Assembly: GCA_902800395.1 (NCBI GenBank)
Contig: CADCEC010000013.1
Coordinates: 1 to 52,688 of the forward strand
Length of the DNA: 52,688 nt
From: an uncultured Bacteroidota bacterium
GTDB taxonomy: Bacteria; Bacteroidota; Bacteroidia; Bacteroidales; P3
Direction: 5' to 3'
A program made the position numbers and the translations under genes. How positions within the stretch are numbered: position 1 is the first letter of the stretch; each line of letters opens with the position of its first letter. Below the pieces are notes generated by a model. That model made no database searches. It was not told the origin of the DNA and saw only the letters and a list, made by a program, of their open reading frames with translations. Below, piece by piece: positions 6,698 through 16,907 of this stretch.

Positions 6698-8536
6698 TTA
6701 GCGGGAGGAGAGGGCGGCAGAGGTCTTGTAGACACGTTGGAGGAGGGCCTCGATGAAGTGGCCATCGTCGGGGGCACCGAACTCTAGAGAATGGCTGATG
6801 CAGTCGTAGGAGGCGATGGTGTCGGGGGCAATGTAGGTGAGGCGATTCTTGACGGCGTGGACGGCGAAGCGCTTTCGCTCCGGGTATTTAGTTCCCAGCA
6901 CATTGCGACTAAACACAAAAGGCTTGACATCCAAATGCATCTGAGCGAGGAGCGTGGCGGCGAGGTCGCTCTGGTTCATCATACAATCGACGACACAAGG
7001 TTTGGATAGGGCACCGCCGAGCCAGAGGAGGGGTATCTCGGCAGCGGCGAGCTTGGTGAAGGACTCGCCCGGGAGATTAGGAACGCCATGGTCGGGGACG
7101 ATAACAATCAAGAGGCTGTCCCACAGCGGCGTAGTCTTGAGACTGTCGACGAGAATAGCGATGCAGGAGTCGGTGTAAGCGAAGGCGTTCTCACGAGCTG
7201 TAGGCAGACGGTGGTAATTGACATCCCAAGGTTCATGGCTGCTGAGTGTGAGGACGGTGGAGAAGAAGGGACCGTGGTCGGGGATAAGGACGGACGGCGT
7301 AAGCACATATTCGTCAGGAACACCCCAGGCGCCAGTGTTGAGGCTGGAGGGGAATTTCTCGAAGCCTGTAGCGGAAGAGAAGCCTGTCTCGACAAAGTAG
7401 AGACGCATGTCGGCATAGTCGATGTCGCCGCCGAAGGTCATGGTGGTGGAATACCCTTCTGCCTTGAGCGTGGAGGCCAACGATGGCAGATTGCGACAGA
7501 GGTCAGGCCGCTTGACAAGGGAGGAGGTGGGAAGGCCTAGCCATCCACTGAGGACGGAGACGATGCCACGGTCGGTGCGGAAATTGCTGGAATAGCAGTT
7601 GGAGAAATAGACACCTTCGGAGATGAGGCGGCAGAAGTTAGGGGAGATGGTGTCGTTGCCACCCACCATGCCTTTTCCTCCACCTTCCCAAATGATGAGC
7701 AGGATGTTGGGATGCTCTATGCGCAGCAGCGTATCGGCGAGGGTGGCGTCGGGCTCGAAGATATCACCAAGGATGGCATCAACCTCTTCGTCGGGCATGC
7801 TCTCGAACTCTTTGGCAAGATCCTGAATCTTGAAGAGGGAGTGGAACATGCTGAAGGTGGGATTGAGGGCAGCGTGGTTGCAGAAGGGATAGGAAGAGAA
7901 ATAGGCATAGGAGGGGTTGGCGGTGGATTCAGAAACGCTCCCGCGCATGCCTAGGAAAAGGAGTGCACCCAGAGGCAGGTAAAGCAGGGCTTTGAGGCGT
8001 GAGCGCCAGCCTTTCAGGGGCATGAGGGTACGCGGAGTGACCCAACGGAGGAGCATCACGCAACCCCAGACGAGGAGCCCCACAACAACGAATCCAAGGA
8101 TAGTAAACCACACAGGCAGGCCGGCAAGCATCTCCTTGGGCTTGGCGGCATAGATGAGGTCGTTGGCGTCAGGTTTGGCTCCCCAATAGCTGTAGAGAAC
8201 CAGATCCACGATAAAGAGCAGGGTGAAGACCAAGCAGATGAGCACATAGTAAGGAATCGCTATACGTCGCAGAGGGAGACGAACGAAACAACTGACAATG
8301 ACCAGCAGAAGAGGTATGGCCGTCAGGTAGCATGCAGTAACAATATCAAGATGAAGACCGTACCAAAGCGATGCCAGGCACGAGAAGAAGGGAGCGCCGT
8401 CGGCCTTCCCCATGTTGTAAAGCATGAAGATAGCTTTCTGTGCCACAAAAATCAACAGAAGCATCAAAAAGAAGCCAATGAGGTAGCGCAGACGCAGTGG
8501 AATGCGGGAGAGAATATTAGAGATTTTCATGGACAT
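6698..8536 (-). CDS. LTA-synthase/sulfatase-like membrane phosphotransferase
   Basis: 612 residues. Five membrane segments (about 17-40, 55-85, 90-118, 142-163, 183-198) are followed by an extracytoplasmic alkaline-phosphatase-superfamily domain. Visible active-site parts: NILLIIWEGG (277-286, metal-binding Glu284), NFRTDRG with the Thr321 nucleophile, SSHEPW (432-437) and PDHG (481-484). This is the architecture of lipoteichoic-acid synthase and the Gram-negative OpgB/EptA-like relatives that move phosphoglycerol or phosphoethanolamine onto glycans or lipids. In this organism the product is unknown; with glycan genes next door, decoration of a surface glycan is a fair inference. It starts 19 bp behind the dehydratase gene. 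ATG 8530 is an alternative start. Confidence 0.8.
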   Translation of the reverse strand: MSMKISNILSRIPLRLRYLIGFFLMLLLIFVAQKAIFMLYNMGKADGAPFFSCLASLWYGLHLDIVTACYLTAIPLLLVIVSCFVRLPLRRIAIPYYVLICLVFTLLFIVDLVLYSYWGAKPDANDLIYAAKPKEMLAGLPVWFTILGFVVVGLLVWGCVMLLRWVTPRTLMPLKGWRSRLKALLYLPLGALLFLGMRGSVSESTANPSYAYFSSYPFCNHAALNPTFSMFHSLFKIQDLAKEFESMPDEEVDAILGDIFEPDATLADTLLRIEHPNILLIIWEGGGKGMVGGNDTISPNFCRLISEGVYFSNCYSSNFRTDRGIVSVLSGWLGLPTSSLVKRPDLCRNLPSLASTLKAEGYSTTMTFGGDIDYADMRLYFVETGFSSATGFEKFPSSLNTGAWGVPDEYVLTPSVLIPDHGPFFSTVLTLSSHEPWDVNYHRLPTARENAFAYTDSCIAILVDSLKTTPLWDSLLIVIVPDHGVPNLPGESFTKLAAAEIPLLWLGGALSKPCVVDCMMNQSDLAATLLAQMHLDVKPFVFSRNVLGTKYPERKRFAVHAVKNRLTYIAPDTIASYDCISHSLEFGAPDDGHFIEALLQRVYKTSAALSSR

Positions 8537-8555
8537 TATCGTATTTATCAGTTAC

Positions 8556-10496
8556 TCAACGCGCTGAGGGGGGGGTATTTTTGTCTAATTGACAGTAGAC
8601 CGAGTTGTTGGAGAGGAACTCGGGCACGATATCCTTCATCTTGGCCACAATCTTCATGTCATCCATGCCTTCGAGGATGCCCCACAGTTCGTTGTACTCG
8701 CGGTCGATGGCCTCAAGGGGGTACTTGCGCACCTGGGCGCGCATAATCTTGGGATGGTAGGTGGGGATGGTGTTCTCCTTGGTGGCGAGGAGCTCCTCAT
8801 AGAGTTTCTCACCCGGACGGAGACCTACCTCCTTAATCTCGATACCATGGCGGCCCGAGAGCTGTATCATCTTCTTGGCCATATCGTAAATCTTGACGGG
8901 CTTACCCATGTCGAAGACGAAGATGTCGCCGCCCTCGCCCATGGCACCGGCCTCGAGCACGAGGTTGCAGGCCTCGGGAATGGTCATGAAGAAGCGGATG
9001 ATGTCCTTGTGCGTCACCGTAAGGGGACCGCCGGCAGCGAGCTGCTTCTTGAAGAGCGGGATGACGGAACCATTCGAGCCCAGCACATTGCCGAAGCGGG
9101 TAGTCACAAAGTGCGTCTGCTCGGTGGAGCGGCTCTGGATATAAATCTCGGCCATACGCTTGGTGGCACCCATCACGTTGGTGGGGTTCACAGCCTTGTC
9201 GGTGGAAATCATGACGAATTTCTGCACGCCGTACTTGATGGCGAGGTCGGCCACATTGCGGGTGCCGAAGACGTTGATATAAACAGCCTCATAGGGATTT
9301 TCCTCCATGAAGGGCACATGCTTGTAGGCGGCGGCATGATAGACAAGGTTCGGATGGAAGGCCTCGAAGACCTCCTCCATGCGGGCCTTGTCTTTGACGT
9401 TGGCAATAACGAACTCCATGCGCTCCAGCTGGTCCTTGTAGGTGTTCTTCAACTCGAACTGGAGGTCGTACATGGGACTCTCGGCCTGGTCGAGCATAAC
9501 GACCTTCTTGGGCTGGTAGCGCATGAGCTGGCGGCAGATTTCGGAGCCGATGCTGCCGGCAGCACCCGTGACGAGCACCACCTTGTCGACTACCTCGCGG
9601 ACGATATTGACGTTGTCCATCTTGATGGGCTCACGCTCCAACAGGTCTTCAATCCTGATTTCCTGAATCTCGTTGACCGAGAAAGAGCCGTTGAGCCATT
9701 GGCTGACATGCGGCACCGCCTTGACGGTCATGCCGAGGTCGAGGGCCTTGTTGGTGATGGCCTGCTTGTGGAGCATGCGGATGGTGGGGATGGCTATGAT
9801 AAGCTGGGAGACCTTCTTGGAGGCGATGAACTTGGGGGTCAGCACCGAGCGGGCACGCATGACGGGCACGCCGTTGAGCTGCTGGTTGACCTTCGACATG
9901 TCGTCGTCGATGAAGGCCACAACACGGTATTCGAAGTTGATTTCCTGATGGAGTGCGTTGTAAGCGATGACGCCTGCGGCACCGGCGCCGTAGATGACGA
10001 CGTTGACGGTAGGACGGCGGCGACGGAAGTAGTCGTTATAGATACGCTGCATGGTGAGGCGCGTGCCAATCATCATCACAGCCAACATGAAGTACATGAC
10101 GGCCGACTCGCCATAGGAGAGGAGATAGTCTGCCGGAACAATCTGCGGACGGAATTGGTTGTTGACGAGGTTGACAATCCAGCATAGCGCCAGCGGGCCG
10201 ATGGTGGAGATGAGGATTTTATTGATATCGGACATGCCGGCATGGCGGATGATGCCCTTGTAGCTTCCCGTGACGAAGAAGAAGAGGAGCGTGAGGAGGA
10301 AGGACCAGAGGAACTTGACGAGAATGGGGCGCGGAGGGACGCCGGTACGGAAGGCTTCCATGAGGGTGAATGCCGCAACAAAGAGGATAATGTCGAGGAC
10401 AAGGATAATCCACTGCGAGATGGTCGAATGGCGGTACTTCTTGACGAAGTAGAACGAGATTTGTTTGCGCAGTGATTCACGAGAGATATTTTTCAT
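8556..10496 (-). CDS. WbpM/CapD-like UDP-GlcNAc 4,6-dehydratase
   Basis: 646 residues, the full long form of the FlaA1/CapD/WbpM family. About four membrane helices (about 28-48, 60-78, 95-112, 130-148) are followed by a CoA-binding-like Rossmann domain (GAGAAG, 170-175) and the catalytic short-chain dehydrogenase domain (TGAAGSIG, 310-317). The catalytic block STDKAVNPTNVMGATKR has Met where shorter relatives have Tyr, giving the Ser-Met-Lys arrangement known from WbpM. It would make UDP-4-keto-6-deoxy sugars such as precursors of QuiNAc or FucNAc at the inner face of the membrane. It follows the wbpA-like gene after 15 bp. Confidence 0.9.
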   Translation of the reverse strand: MKNISRESLRKQISFYFVKKYRHSTISQWIILVLDIILFVAAFTLMEAFRTGVPPRPILVKFLWSFLLTLLFFFVTGSYKGIIRHAGMSDINKILISTIGPLALCWIVNLVNNQFRPQIVPADYLLSYGESAVMYFMLAVMMIGTRLTMQRIYNDYFRRRRPTVNVVIYGAGAAGVIAYNALHQEINFEYRVVAFIDDDMSKVNQQLNGVPVMRARSVLTPKFIASKKVSQLIIAIPTIRMLHKQAITNKALDLGMTVKAVPHVSQWLNGSFSVNEIQEIRIEDLLEREPIKMDNVNIVREVVDKVVLVTGAAGSIGSEICRQLMRYQPKKVVMLDQAESPMYDLQFELKNTYKDQLERMEFVIANVKDKARMEEVFEAFHPNLVYHAAAYKHVPFMEENPYEAVYINVFGTRNVADLAIKYGVQKFVMISTDKAVNPTNVMGATKRMAEIYIQSRSTEQTHFVTTRFGNVLGSNGSVIPLFKKQLAAGGPLTVTHKDIIRFFMTIPEACNLVLEAGAMGEGGDIFVFDMGKPVKIYDMAKKMIQLSGRHGIEIKEVGLRPGEKLYEELLATKENTIPTYHPKIMRAQVRKYPLEAIDREYNELWGILEGMDDMKIVAKMKDIVPEFLSNNSVYCQLDKNTPPSAR

Positions 10497-10511
10497 ATAG
10501 CAACTATTTTT

Positions 10512-11774
10512 TTACAATCTTGCATCAATTATATTGCGAGGCAGCACGCCTTTCACATCATAGATAACACCCGGTTCGGGCACCAATGCCCGCAGGTCGA
10601 GGTCGCGGAAGCAGTCGTGGGCAACAGCCAAGATGGCGGCGTCATAGGATCCTTCGGGCAACTTTCCACTTTCCACTTTCCACTTTCCACTTTCCACCCA
10701 AGGGTCGTAGATAGTGATATTGGGGGTGTATTCACGGAGGGTGTGGTAGATATCGACGACCTTGGTGTTGCGGGTGTCGGGGCAGTTCTCTTTGAAGGCG
10801 AAGCCGAGGATGAGGATGCGGGCATCCTTGACGGGCACCCCCTTGAGATTCATCTGCTTGATGGTCTGGTTGGCCACATAGGCACCCATGGAGTTGTTGA
10901 GACGGCGGGCATTGCTCATCACACGTGGCAGCACACCGTAGAGTTGCGACTTCTGGATGAGGTAGTAGGGGTCTACGGAGATGCAATGACCACCCACCAA
11001 GCCGGGCTTCATCTTGATGAAATTCCATTTAGAGGCGGCAGCATCAAGCACATCTTGGGTATCGATACCCATGGCGTTGAATATCTTGGCCAGCTCGTTG
11101 ACGAAGGCGATGTTCACGTCGCGCTGGCTATTCTCTATTATCTTCGAGGCCTCTGCCACCTTGATGGAGGGGGCCTTGTGGGTTCCATTGAGGAGCACGG
11201 AGTTGTAGAGGGCATCGACGAGGTCTGCGGCCTCAGGCGTGGAGCCGGAGGTCACTTTCTTTATTGTCTCCACACGGTGTTGCTTGTCGCCGGGGTTGAT
11301 TCGCTCGGGACTATAGCCAGCATAGAAGTCTGTATTTAGTTTCAGCCCTGACACCCGCTCGACAACCGGCAGGCATTCCTCCTCAGTGACGCCAGGGTAG
11401 ACGGTACTTTCATAGATGACGATATCACCTTTGCCGATGACCTTGCCCACCGTCTCGGAAGCGCCCAGCAGGGGGGCAAGGTCGGGACGGTTGTTGTCGT
11501 CCACAGGCGTGGGCACAGCGACGATATAGACGTTGCAATCCTTGATGTCGTCGAGCGACGCGGTGCAGCGGAAGGCATGTTTGCGGAGTGCCTCCTGCAG
11601 CAAGCCGTCCTCCACCTCGAGGGTGTTGTCATGCCCCTGCATCAAGGATTCCACGCGGCGGCTGTCGATGTCGTAACCCACGGTAGGGTACTTCGTCGAG
11701 AAGAGGCGTGCCAACGGGAGGCCTACGTAGCCGAGGCCTATCACACATATCTTTATGTCGCTGATTTTAATCAT
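10512..11774 (-). CDS. UDP-N-acetylhexosamine dehydrogenase (WbpA-like)
   Basis: 420 residues. N-terminal NAD domain with GLGYVGLPLA (13-22), central domain, and catalytic Cys264 in KPGLVGGHCISVDPYYL. The C-terminal domain carries FKENCPDTRN. It oxidises UDP-GlcNAc (or UDP-GalNAc) to the uronic acid, the first step of the WbpA-B-E-D-I pathway whose other genes lie upstream in the same run. Odd feature: residues 360-371 (VESGKWKVESGK) are encoded by a 7-nt tandem array (10661-10695), an insertion in a loop between TIYDPW and the rest of the third domain. The frame stays open. Overlaps the wbpE-like gene by 8 bp. Confidence 0.9.
   Translation of the reverse strand: MIKISDIKICVIGLGYVGLPLARLFSTKYPTVGYDIDSRRVESLMQGHDNTLEVEDGLLQEALRKHAFRCTASLDDIKDCNVYIVAVPTPVDDNNRPDLAPLLGASETVGKVIGKGDIVIYESTVYPGVTEEECLPVVERVSGLKLNTDFYAGYSPERINPGDKQHRVETIKKVTSGSTPEAADLVDALYNSVLLNGTHKAPSIKVAEASKIIENSQRDVNIAFVNELAKIFNAMGIDTQDVLDAAASKWNFIKMKPGLVGGHCISVDPYYLIQKSQLYGVLPRVMSNARRLNNSMGAYVANQTIKQMNLKGVPVKDARILILGFAFKENCPDTRNTKVVDIYHTLREYTPNITIYDPWVESGKWKVESGKLPEGSYDAAILAVAHDCFRDLDLRALVPEPGVIYDVKGVLPRNIIDARL
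10661..10695. repeat. Intragenic 7-nt array (ACTTTCC), 5 perfect units
   Basis: Five identical ACTTTCC units inside the wbpA-like gene; on the coding strand this reads GGAAAGT repeated. Seven being prime to three, the array translates as a 7-residue repeat (WKVESGK) with no stop codon. A degenerate version of the same array sits in the wbpI-like gene (44738-44772) in the opposite orientation relative to coding. Confidence 0.95.
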
Positions 11775-12870
11775 TATTAAGTACTGTATTTGCTACGATT
11801 TCTATTTCTTCATCAGTCAAATAGGGATGCATGGGGAGCGAAAGGACGGTCTTCGTCAGTTGCTCAGCCGCGGGGCAGGGCTTCTGGTTTAGGTAGGTAA
11901 ATGCCGTCTGCTGACTCATGGTACGGGGATAATAGACCATTGAGGGGATGCCAGCAGCCTTAAGGCGTGCCTGCAACTCGTCGCGGTTCTCCGCTTGTAT
12001 AGTGTATTGTGCCCAGGAGGAGGTATATCCTTCTGGTACCATGGGAGTTTTTACCTTGCAAGCAAGGAGTTCGTCATATTTTCGTGCCACACGATTCACG
12101 GCCTCCAACTCCTGGTCGAAATGACGCAACTTCACCTGCAGCACCGCAGCCTGAAGGGTATCGAGACGCGAATTGAGGCCCAACCGCACGTTGTCATATT
12201 TATCTGTGCCCTTGCCATGTACGCGCAGCGAGCGCAGCCTCTCGGCCCATTGGTCGTTGTCGGTGAAGAGGGCGCCGCCATCACCGTAGCAGCCCAGCGG
12301 CTTGGCCGGGAAGAACGAGGTGGTGGCGATATCTCCAAAATGGCAGTTCCTCTGACCCTGCAGAGAGCCTCCGAACCCCTGGGCACCGTCCTCAATGAGG
12401 TCGAGGGCCGTACCCCGACAGAACTCATAGAGCCTTTCGTAGTCGGCAGACAGGCCAAAGAGGTCGACAGCCATCACCGCCTTCGGGAGGAGATCAGTCT
12501 CCAGCGTGTCGTAGTATTTCTTATTCAGGTCGTCGACATCGATATTATAGGTGTCCCTATTGACGTCGACGAAAACGGGCGTAGCCCCCACCATCGCCAC
12601 AGCCTCGGCGGTGGCGAAGAAGGTGAAGTCGGGTACGAAGACGGCATCGCCGGGACCGATATTCAAAGCCATCAGCGCCATCGACAGGGCGTCGGTGCCG
12701 TTACCACAAGTGATGCAATGTTTCACTCCCACATAGTCGGCCAATTGCTGCTCCAGCTCCGCCACCTGAGGACCCATGATATAGGCTCCGCTGCGGGCGA
12801 CACCCAGCAGAGCTTCGTCCATCTCGGCGCGCATGGCCTCGTACTGTCTATGTAGGTCTCTAAATTGCAT
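11767..12870 (-). CDS. PLP-dependent sugar aminotransferase (WbpE-like)
   Basis: 367 residues of the DegT/DnrJ/EryC1/StrS family. The PLP lysine is K190 in [20 protein letters not shown] (about 160-164) supplies the Asp that contacts the pyridine nitrogen; GNGTDAL (56-62) is the phosphate-binding loop. In the WbpA-B-E-D-I pathway it transaminates the 3-keto sugar to the 3-amino sugar, using glutamate. Assignment to that step rests on its place between wbpB/wbpD-like and wbpA-like genes. Overlaps both neighbours (11 and 8 bp), so translation is probably coupled. Confidence 0.9.
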   Translation of the reverse strand: MQFRDLHRQYEAMRAEMDEALLGVARSGAYIMGPQVAELEQQLADYVGVKHCITCGNGTDALSMALMALNIGPGDAVFVPDFTFFATAEAVAMVGATPVFVDVNRDTYNIDVDDLNKKYYDTLETDLLPKAVMAVDLFGLSADYERLYEFCRGTALDLIEDGAQGFGGSLQGQRNCHFGDIATTSFFPAKPLGCYGDGGALFTDNDQWAERLRSLRVHGKGTDKYDNVRLGLNSRLDTLQAAVLQVKLRHFDQELEAVNRVARKYDELLACKVKTPMVPEGYTSSWAQYTIQAENRDELQARLKAAGIPSMVYYPRTMSQQTAFTYLNQKPCPAAEQLTKTVLSLPMHPYLTDEEIEIVANTVLNND

Positions 12871-13342
12871 CTATTTTTCCAATAACTTTGGCCGGCACAC
12901 CGGCAACTATTGCATAATCGGGCACATCTTTGGTCACCACGGCTCCAGCTCCCACCAGCGCATGACGGCCAATGATGTGTCCGCAGACGATGGTAGCATT
13001 GGCACCTATCGAAGCACCCTCCTTGACCAGCGTGCGCTCATAATGGCCATTGGCAGGTCTATCCAACCGAGGCATCAACACATTGGTGAAGACACAACTG
13101 GGGCCGAGGAAGACATTGTCCTCTATCTCCACCCCTTCATATACGGAGACATTGTTCTGGATGCGCACACCGTTGCCTATCTTCACATTGGGACCGATGT
13201 TTACATTCTGTCCCAGCGAGCAGTTCTCGCCCAAGGTGGCACCTGACTGGATATGGCAGAAATGCCACACCTTGGTGCCCTTACCCAGGGTCACTCCCTC
13301 GTCAACATACGAGCTCTCGTGTATGAACACATCGTTTACCAT
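12860..13342 (-). CDS. Hexapeptide-repeat N-acetyltransferase (WbpD-like)
   Basis: 160 residues of left-handed beta-helix repeats ([IV]Gxxxx pattern from about residue 18 to 145), ending [17 protein letters not shown] as in WbpD and its relatives. The loop [22 protein letters not shown] (about 85-106) is typical of UDP-3-amino-uronate acetyltransferases; the family would acetylate the 3-amino group of UDP-2-acetamido-3-amino-2,3-dideoxy-glucuronate. Overlaps the wbpB-like gene by 7 bp and the wbpE-like gene by 11 bp. Confidence 0.9.
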   Translation of the reverse strand: MVNDVFIHESSYVDEGVTLGKGTKVWHFCHIQSGATLGENCSLGQNVNIGPNVKIGNGVRIQNNVSVYEGVEIEDNVFLGPSCVFTNVLMPRLDRPANGHYERTLVKEGASIGANATIVCGHIIGRHALVGAGAVVTKDVPDYAIVAGVPAKVIGKIDAI

Positions 13343-14292
13343 CCGAAGGGGTGTTTCGTTAATGGATATTTCGCCATAGGGTGGTAGTCGCCAGTGAGGC
13401 CGACGGGCTCCGCATGGCGGATGTCATAGACCGTCTGGATGCAACCTTTGGCTTCGGCGATGCGGAAGCCGCGGCCAGCAAGAATCTCCTCATAGCTGCG
13501 GGTATGGAGGTCAGTGAAGCCGTTGCTGAACTCGAACTCCTCGCCGTCGACGGTGATACTCCGGTAGCTTCCCGTGACGCCTTGCGGCAAGTGTTCACCG
13601 TTGATGCTTAGGAAGTAACGCACACGCGCCTGTCGCAGCTCGAGGTAGCCCGCCACACGGTCGTGACTGGCCACATGCACCACACTCCTCTGCATCGGTC
13701 CGAAAACCCACTGCAGCATGTCGTAGAAATGTACGCCGATATTGGTGGCCACGCCACCGCTTTTTTGAACGTTTCCCTTCCATGAGGCATAGTACCAATA
13801 GCCGCGAGGCGTGATATAGGTGAGGTCGACGTCGTAGACCTTGTCTTTCGGGCCTTCCTCTATCTTCTTCTTCAGGGCCACCACCGAGGGGTGTAGGCGC
13901 AGCTGGAAGATGGTGTAGGCTTTGTGACCCGTCTCCTGCTCCACCTGCTCCAAGGCCTCGATGTTCCAAGGGCTGAGGGCCACAGGCTTCTCGCAGATGA
14001 CATCGCAGCCTAAACGCAAGCCATAGCGCGTATGGGCGTCGTGCAGGTAGTTGGGCGAACAGACGGTGAGGTAGTCGATGTTGATACCCTTGCCCTTCAA
14101 GTGGTTGTTGTGGCGGTCGAAGAGTTCCTGCTCGGTGAAGAACGAGGCACGGGGGAAGTAGCTGTCGATGATGCCGACAGAGTCGCTCTTGTCGTAGGCC
14201 GACACCAACTCGTTGCCGGTCTCCTTGATGGCCTTCAAATGACGCGGAGCGATATATCCGCCAACTCCTATCAATGCAAAATTCTTTGTCAT
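13336..14292 (-). CDS. Gfo/Idh/MocA sugar-nucleotide 3-dehydrogenase (WbpB-like)
   Basis: 318 residues: N-terminal NAD domain ([17 protein letters not shown], about 6-22), the EKPVAL motif (101-106, catalytic-type Lys102), and a C-terminal beta-sheet domain. The start of the protein and YWYYASWKG resemble WbpB, which oxidises C3 of UDP-GlcNAcA using NAD regenerated through 2-oxoglutarate. It is the first wbp-type gene behind rmlD, after a 5-bp gap. Upstream of its start on the minus strand is the GGAGATAAGG-type repeat that also encodes the end of RmlD. Confidence 0.88.
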   Translation of the reverse strand: MTKNFALIGVGGYIAPRHLKAIKETGNELVSAYDKSDSVGIIDSYFPRASFFTEQELFDRHNNHLKGKGINIDYLTVCSPNYLHDAHTRYGLRLGCDVICEKPVALSPWNIEALEQVEQETGHKAYTIFQLRLHPSVVALKKKIEEGPKDKVYDVDLTYITPRGYWYYASWKGNVQKSGGVATNIGVHFYDMLQWVFGPMQRSVVHVASHDRVAGYLELRQARVRYFLSINGEHLPQGVTGSYRSITVDGEEFEFSNGFTDLHTRSYEEILAGRGFRIAEAKGCIQTVYDIRHAEPVGLTGDYHPMAKYPLTKHPFGW

Positions 14293-14334
14293 CTGTCTTA
14301 CCTCCTTATCTCCTGTCTCCTTATCTCCTTTAAA
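14293..14334. repeat. GGAGATAAGG-type repeat, minus strand
   Basis: Read on the minus strand, two GGAGATAAGGAG units with a 7-8 nt substructure end just before the ATG at 14292. It is the same element as at 3148-3180. It overlaps the last codons of rmlD and produces the repetitive C-terminus KEIRRQEIRR. Confidence 0.75.
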
Positions 14335-15170
14335 CAGAGCTCCACGCTGTCGGTCCAGTAGGGTATCTCTTGATGGAAGGTGGTCTTAAATTTGGTCTTG
14401 TCGAGCACCGAGTAGGCCGGCCGCTTCACCGGGCTGGGGTACTCGTTGCTGTGGCAGGGAAGGATGCGGCAGGCGGTATGGCCACTCTGACGTGCAATCT
14501 CCTTGGTGAAGTCGTACCAGCTGCAGACACCCTCATTTGCGAAGTGGTAGATGCCCTCGTGCTGCTGATAGTCGCCGTCCTCGATAATCGTGAAGATGGC
14601 CTTTGCTAGGTCGCCGGCGTAAGTGGGGGTGCCCACCTGGTCGAAGACCACGCGCAACTCGGGCTTGGTAGCCGTGAGGTTGAGCATGGTGAGGAGGAAA
14701 TTCTTGCCGTATTCGCTGTAGAGCCACGAGGTGCGGAAGATGAGGTGGTGGCAGCCCGCGGCAGCCTGCTCGCCGGCCAGCTTGGTGCGGCCGTAAGCTC
14801 CCGTGGGATTCACGGGCTCATCCTCGCAGCAGGGGGTATTGTTCACGTTCCCGCCGAAGACATAGTCGGTGGAGAAATGCACCAGCGTCCCTCCTACCCT
14901 CTTCATCGCCGCGGCCATGATGCACACGGCGTCGCCATTGATGCGGAGAGCCGTCGCTTCGTCACTCTCGGCACGGTCCACATTGGTGTAGGCGGCGCAG
15001 TTGACAATCAACCCGATGGACTTCTCGTCGACCAAGGCATTCACCGCCTCGGGAGAGGTGATGTCCAATTCGGCCACGTCGGTGAAGAACCACGTGTGCT
15101 CCGACTTGGGTGCCAGCAACCGGAAGTGCGTCCCCAACTGTCCATTCGCTCCTGTGACAAGTATATTCAT
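14298..15170 (-). CDS. rmlD: dTDP-4-dehydrorhamnose reductase
   Basis: 290 residues, usual RmlD length. Glycine-rich NAD(P)-binding motif VTGANGQLG (5-13), STDYVF (100-105) and the catalytic pair Tyr126/Lys130 in YGRTK. It performs the last step of dTDP-L-rhamnose synthesis. The final ten residues (KEIRRQEIRR) are encoded by an intergenic-type repeat, so the natural C-terminus was probably extended or replaced. Overlaps rmlC by 4 bp. Confidence 0.95.
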   Translation of the reverse strand: MNILVTGANGQLGTHFRLLAPKSEHTWFFTDVAELDITSPEAVNALVDEKSIGLIVNCAAYTNVDRAESDEATALRINGDAVCIMAAAMKRVGGTLVHFSTDYVFGGNVNNTPCCEDEPVNPTGAYGRTKLAGEQAAAGCHHLIFRTSWLYSEYGKNFLLTMLNLTATKPELRVVFDQVGTPTYAGDLAKAIFTIIEDGDYQQHEGIYHFANEGVCSWYDFTKEIARQSGHTACRILPCHSNEYPSPVKRPAYSVLDKTKFKTTFHQEIPYWTDSVELCLKEIRRQEIRR

Positions 15171-15730
15171 CCGACAAACGGCGTTACAAATTCGTTAAAC
15201 TTCGGGTGGTGGCTGTCTTTTTCCGACAGCAGCACCGCCTCCTTCGGCAGTCGCCAGTCGATGGCCAGCGTGGGGTCGTCCCAGGCGATGGCACCCTCCG
15301 ACTCGGGGTGGTAATATTCGTCGCATTTGTACTGGAACACCACCTCGTCGCTCAACACGGCAAAGCCGTGGGCCATCCCCTTGGGGAGGAAGAGCTGGCG
15401 GTGGTTCTCACCGCTGAGCTCCACAGCCACATGGCGACCGTAGGTAGGTGAGCCCTTGCGGATGTCGACGGCCACGTCGAGCACCGTGCCACTCACCACA
15501 CGAACCAACTTGGACTGCGCATAGGGTGGCTTCTGGAAATGCAGGCCGCGAACCACGCCATAGCGCGACTTCGACTCGTTGTCCTGCACGAAAGTCACCT
15601 CGATGCCCGCCTGCGCGACGAAATCACGCACGCTGAAGCTCTCAAAAAAGTATCCTCGAGCGTCCCCGAAAATACGGGGCTCTATAATCTTCAGTCCTTC
15701 TATTTCTGTGTCAATTACGTTCATTTTCAA
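15167..15730 (-). CDS. rmlC: dTDP-4-dehydrorhamnose 3,5-epimerase
   Basis: 187 residues with the cupin RmlC signature: catalytic His64 in VRGLHFQ, the [18 protein letters not shown] strand and [12 protein letters not shown]. It epimerises C3 and C5 of dTDP-4-keto-6-deoxyglucose. Overlaps rmlA by 20 bp and rmlD by 4 bp, giving a compact rmlACD set. rmlB, needed between RmlA and RmlC, is not in the window. Confidence 0.95.
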   Translation of the reverse strand: MKMNVIDTEIEGLKIIEPRIFGDARGYFFESFSVRDFVAQAGIEVTFVQDNESKSRYGVVRGLHFQKPPYAQSKLVRVVSGTVLDVAVDIRKGSPTYGRHVAVELSGENHRQLFLPKGMAHGFAVLSDEVVFQYKCDEYYHPESEGAIAWDDPTLAIDWRLPKEAVLLSEKDSHHPKFNEFVTPFVG

Positions 15731-16595
15731 TCATCTTCAGCAGATACTGTCCATACTGGTTCTTCGCCATCGGCTGTGCCACACGGCGGATGTCGTCAGC
15801 CGAGAGCCATCCTTGCTCGTAGCCGATGCTCTCGAGGCAGGCCACCTTGAGTCCCTGGCGTTTCTCGATGACCTCGATGAATGTCGAGGCCTCGGCCAGC
15901 GAGTCATGCGTGCCGGTGTCGAGCCAGGCGAAACCACGTCCCATAAGTTGCACACTCAATTCACCATCGTCAAGGAAAGCCTGGTTCACCGAGGTAATCT
16001 CCAGCTCGCCACGGGCGCTGGGCTTGATGCTCTTGGCCACCTGCACCACCTTGTTGGGATAGAAGTAGAGTCCCACGACGGCATAGTTGCTCTTGGGCTC
16101 TTTCGGCTTCTCCTCGATGCTGAGCACGCGGCCCTCACTGTCGAATTCCGCTACGCCGTAGCGCTCGGGGTCCGCCACCCAGTAGCCGAAGACCGTAGCC
16201 TTGTGCTCCTCCTCGACATTGTAGACAGCCTGACGCAGCATCCGGCTCAAACCGTTGCCGTGGAAAATATTATCTCCTAACACTAGGCAGACATCGTCAT
16301 CGCCGATGAACTCCTCACCGATGATGAAGGCCTGCGCCAATCCGTCGGGCGAGGGCTGCTCGGCATAGCTGAAGCGCACGCCGAAGTCACTGCCGTCGCC
16401 CAGCAGACGACGGAAACCCGGCAGGTCATGCGGGGTGGAGATAATCAGTATGTCGCGGATGCCGGCGAGCATCAACACCGAGATGGGATAGTACACCATC
16501 GGCTTGTCGTAGATGGGGAGCAGCTGCTTGCTGACTCCTTTCGTTATCGGATAGAGACGAGTGCCGGAGCCTCCCGCCAAAACAATACCTTTCAT
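15711..16595 (-). CDS. rmlA: Glucose-1-phosphate thymidylyltransferase
   Basis: 294 residues, standard RmlA length. Nucleotide-binding [11 protein letters not shown] (8-18) followed by [16 protein letters not shown], and VLGDNIFHG (about 106-114) with the metal-binding Asp. It makes dTDP-glucose from glucose-1-phosphate and dTTP. First gene of the 11-gene minus run, about 65 bp behind the predicted transcription start from the promoter at 16666-16695. Confidence 0.96.
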   Translation of the reverse strand: MKGIVLAGGSGTRLYPITKGVSKQLLPIYDKPMVYYPISVLMLAGIRDILIISTPHDLPGFRRLLGDGSDFGVRFSYAEQPSPDGLAQAFIIGEEFIGDDDVCLVLGDNIFHGNGLSRMLRQAVYNVEEEHKATVFGYWVADPERYGVAEFDSEGRVLSIEEKPKEPKSNYAVVGLYFYPNKVVQVAKSIKPSARGELEITSVNQAFLDDGELSVQLMGRGFAWLDTGTHDSLAEASTFIEVIEKRQGLKVACLESIGYEQGWLSADDIRRVAQPMAKNQYGQYLLKMIENERN

Positions 16596-16665
16596 TTCTA
16601 ATTATTATCTGTTATCAATTACTACACAATCCTTTACACCAAAACAGGTACAAGGAGCGGATTTG

Positions 16666-16695
16666 CAAATTTACACTTTTTTTTTATTTTACAAG
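16666..16695 (-). promoter_or_regulatory. Candidate promoter of the rml-wbp run
   Basis: On the minus strand TAAATTTG (16666-16673) matches TAnnTTTG. Eighteen bases upstream lies CTTG (plus-strand CAAG, 16692-16695), one mismatch from TTTG. Transcription would start near 16659. Only the -7 part is a good match. Confidence 0.5.
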
Positions 16696-16853
16696 AATAA
16701 GTACCTAAAATATTTACGAAAAAGGATTAAAACAGCCCTGAGCAAACACGATTTTTCTCGTTCCTTCCATAAAATATTTAATGATAAATCCGTGATACCA
16801 TGCATTCTATGTATTTTTTTTTGCATATCCGCCATTATATCAGAAAAAAAGTG

Positions 16854-16861
16854 TATTTTTG
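16854..16861 (+). promoter_or_regulatory. Candidate -7 box of the wza-wzz run
   Basis: TATTTTTG fits TAnnTTTG and lies 46 bp before the ATG at 16908. No TTTG lies at the expected -33 position, so only half of the promoter is recognised. The 312-bp gap 16596-16907 carries divergent promoters and is otherwise plain AT-rich sequence. Confidence 0.45.
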
Positions 16862-16907
16862 CATTTCCATTATACATAGAAGTCAAACATAAATCATTAT
16901 ACCACTT